Of a stretch of 34,805 bases of DNA, positions 33,546 to 34,805 are shown piece by piece. Source of the DNA: Lingula anatina (Eukaryota > Brachiopoda > Lingulata > Lingulida > Lingulidae); assembly GCF_001039355.2 (NCBI RefSeq), contig NW_019773830.1, positions 6,868-41,672 on the forward strand, written 5' to 3'. The position numbers and the translations under genes are program-made. Under the pieces are notes generated by a model. That model was not told where the DNA came from, ran no database searches, and saw nothing but the letters and a program-made list of their open reading frames with translations. The number at the start of each line of letters is the position of its first letter. Position 1 is the first letter of the stretch.

Positions 33546-34404
33546 TCGATGACGTCACTGAATGTTCAATTTCGAGGGCATTGTTGGGACCAGTCCCTAC
33601 AAATAGAAAAAAAGGCAATCAGTGAACTAAACTATATGTAAAAAGTACTCTTTTTTGGGGCATGAGAAAAAAAACTAAATAAATTAACGATTTTTTCACA
33701 TTTGCATTGGTTGTTTCTCCATGACTTAACAAATCCTCCAGCTTCACATATTTAACAATATAAACAGTTTTAATTTGGTACTATCAATAATAATGAAAGA
33801 AACAGGGCGATATGCATCCCAAAATTTCCGTGTACCAACCATTTTGGGCAAGAGTGTATATATCTACTAAATATCGTTATATATGTTTGCGTTAATTCTA
33901 CAAGTTTTGATGACCAATCCAGATTTGAAAAAATTTTAGTCATCCTTCACAAATCTTTACATTACGCTGCCTATTCCTTCTTAATCAATCTGTTCTTCTA
34001 CAGATAAGTGCTCTAGCTATAAGCTAGAATTCTACAGTTTATAATCGAACTGAACATTTTTGATATTGTAGACAATAAACTTTTTTCTCTATAGATTAGC
34101 AGGATTCTTTGTAAAAGTATTGTCATTACCTTTCTCCTCTTACTTTGGAGTATTGCCGTGCCAAAAATGAAATTAAATAGTGGCGTTAATAAATTAATAC
34201 TCCTTTCATTTTTTCAGATTTCGTTGGGTATATTTATTTCTACTTGAGTGGTTTTATGTTGTTTCGACCTGTATTCGGCTGTATTAACCACATGGTTTTC
34301 AGTGGATATATTCAATTTGGTTTTAAGAAACAAAGAATCAGACAATGCGTCCTCAAGAACCCTTCCATAGTCTAGGCCGTGTTTGAAAAAGTTACAATCG
34401 AAGA
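33546..34404. other. AT-rich stretch, nothing recognised
   Basis: No open frame with a recognisable domain. No KIF3A motor exon was found on the minus strand. Confidence 0.5.
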
Positions 34405-34627
34405 CCCCATTCCCATAGATTTTAGATCGATCTATCCATGTGGGGAGTCTCACTAGATTACTGTCAGCTTAGCCGGCTTAAGCGTCTGTCCCGCCTACTA
34501 AAAGCTGTAAGGGGGTAAATAACTATGGTGAGCGCTCGGCTGACTGCAATTTAGCGTGAACCCCCAGGGAGTTAGGTCGATCTAAATCTAAATCTCTGGA
34601 TCGATCTAAATCTCTGGGAATGCACCC
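34405..34627. mobile_element. Non-autonomous DNA element with GATCGATCTAAA ends, copy B
   Basis: About 220 bases with inverted ends: ATTCCCATAGATTTTAGATC on the left, and ATTCCCAGAGATTTAGATCG read inward from the right. The right end is partly duplicated (GATCTAAATCT twice). Its body is the reverse complement of the split copy at 16905-17468, which shows this is the uninterrupted form. Confidence 0.75.
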
Positions 34628-34721
34628 GAAGTTACTTGTGTCAATTTCGTTATTCATTTTTTTAAACTCGTTTTCCCATTCCTAAGAAGTAAATTTTCTA
34701 TCATACACTACATTTCCTTTT

Positions 34722-34751
34722 TATGTACAGACACAGATGTGTCTGTACATA
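34722..34751. repeat. Perfect short palindrome
   Basis: ATGTACAGACACA (34723-34735) and its exact reverse complement (34738-34750) with two bases between; one further pair outside also matches. It could be a hairpin or the footprint of a removed element. Confidence 0.9.
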
Positions 34752-34805
34752 TAGCCATCATCTGCGTCTGTCCTCGTCGCCGTGCACTTTTACCGATAAC
34801 ACGAT

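Noticed and set aside
24611-34805. KIF3A motor or neck exons
   Set aside because: Looked for GQTGTGKT, SSRSH, LAGSER and NEDPKDALLR type words on the minus strand and saw none. This is by eye, so short exons could be missed.

Overview
This window looks like nuclear DNA of a non-vertebrate, probably marine, bilaterian animal. The protein-coding genes have introns with GT-AG borders, the spacers are AT-rich and full of microsatellites, and there are many worn DNA transposons plus a Penelope-like retroelement. A gene resembling protein bark beetle (a family I recall from invertebrates), a conserved ciliary kinesin gene (KIF3A) and two TRIM-NHL genes point to a mollusc, brachiopod, hemichordate, echinoderm or cephalochordate. 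I cannot choose among these from the sequence alone. All four protein genes lie on the minus strand. Layout from left to right: (1) 1331-8711 holds the first three coding exons of a bark beetle-like secreted or surface protein (signal peptide, beta-helix-like stretch, SRCR domain). The rest of that gene lies left of the window. Its third intron, cut by the left edge, carries a decayed mariner/Tc1 transposase, and its first intron carries a Penelope-like element. (2) 8712-14600 is intergenic: a CACGTG triplet upstream of the bark-like gene, foldback elements, homopolymer runs and one speculative small plus-strand exon pair. (3) 14630-16525 is an intact TRIM-NHL gene (copy 1). (4) 16545-21164 is repeats, including a transposon nested in a transposon and two neighbouring copies of an interspersed repeat. 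(5) 21165-24610 holds the last eight exons of KIF3A, 319 residues covering the acidic/basic linker, coiled coil and tail. The motor and neck exons are not in the window. (6) 24611-34805 is therefore either one long KIF3A intron or a break in the gene. It contains MITEs, the second TRIM-NHL gene (28704-30614), a complete but dead Tc1-like transposon with clear ends, and a third copy of the interspersed repeat. The two TRIM genes belong to a duplicated block of about 2.5-2.7 kb that includes 5' and 3' flanks. The genes do not form a pathway or operon; they are ordinary animal neighbours. The points most worth a second look are the TRIM duplication that appears to sit inside KIF3A, with divergence concentrated in the coiled coil and in NHL loops, and the Penelope-like insertion with inverted terminal repeats, a 14-bp target duplication and a hammerhead-like RNA motif. 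I found no CRISPR array, prokaryotic defence system or other clearly new system.
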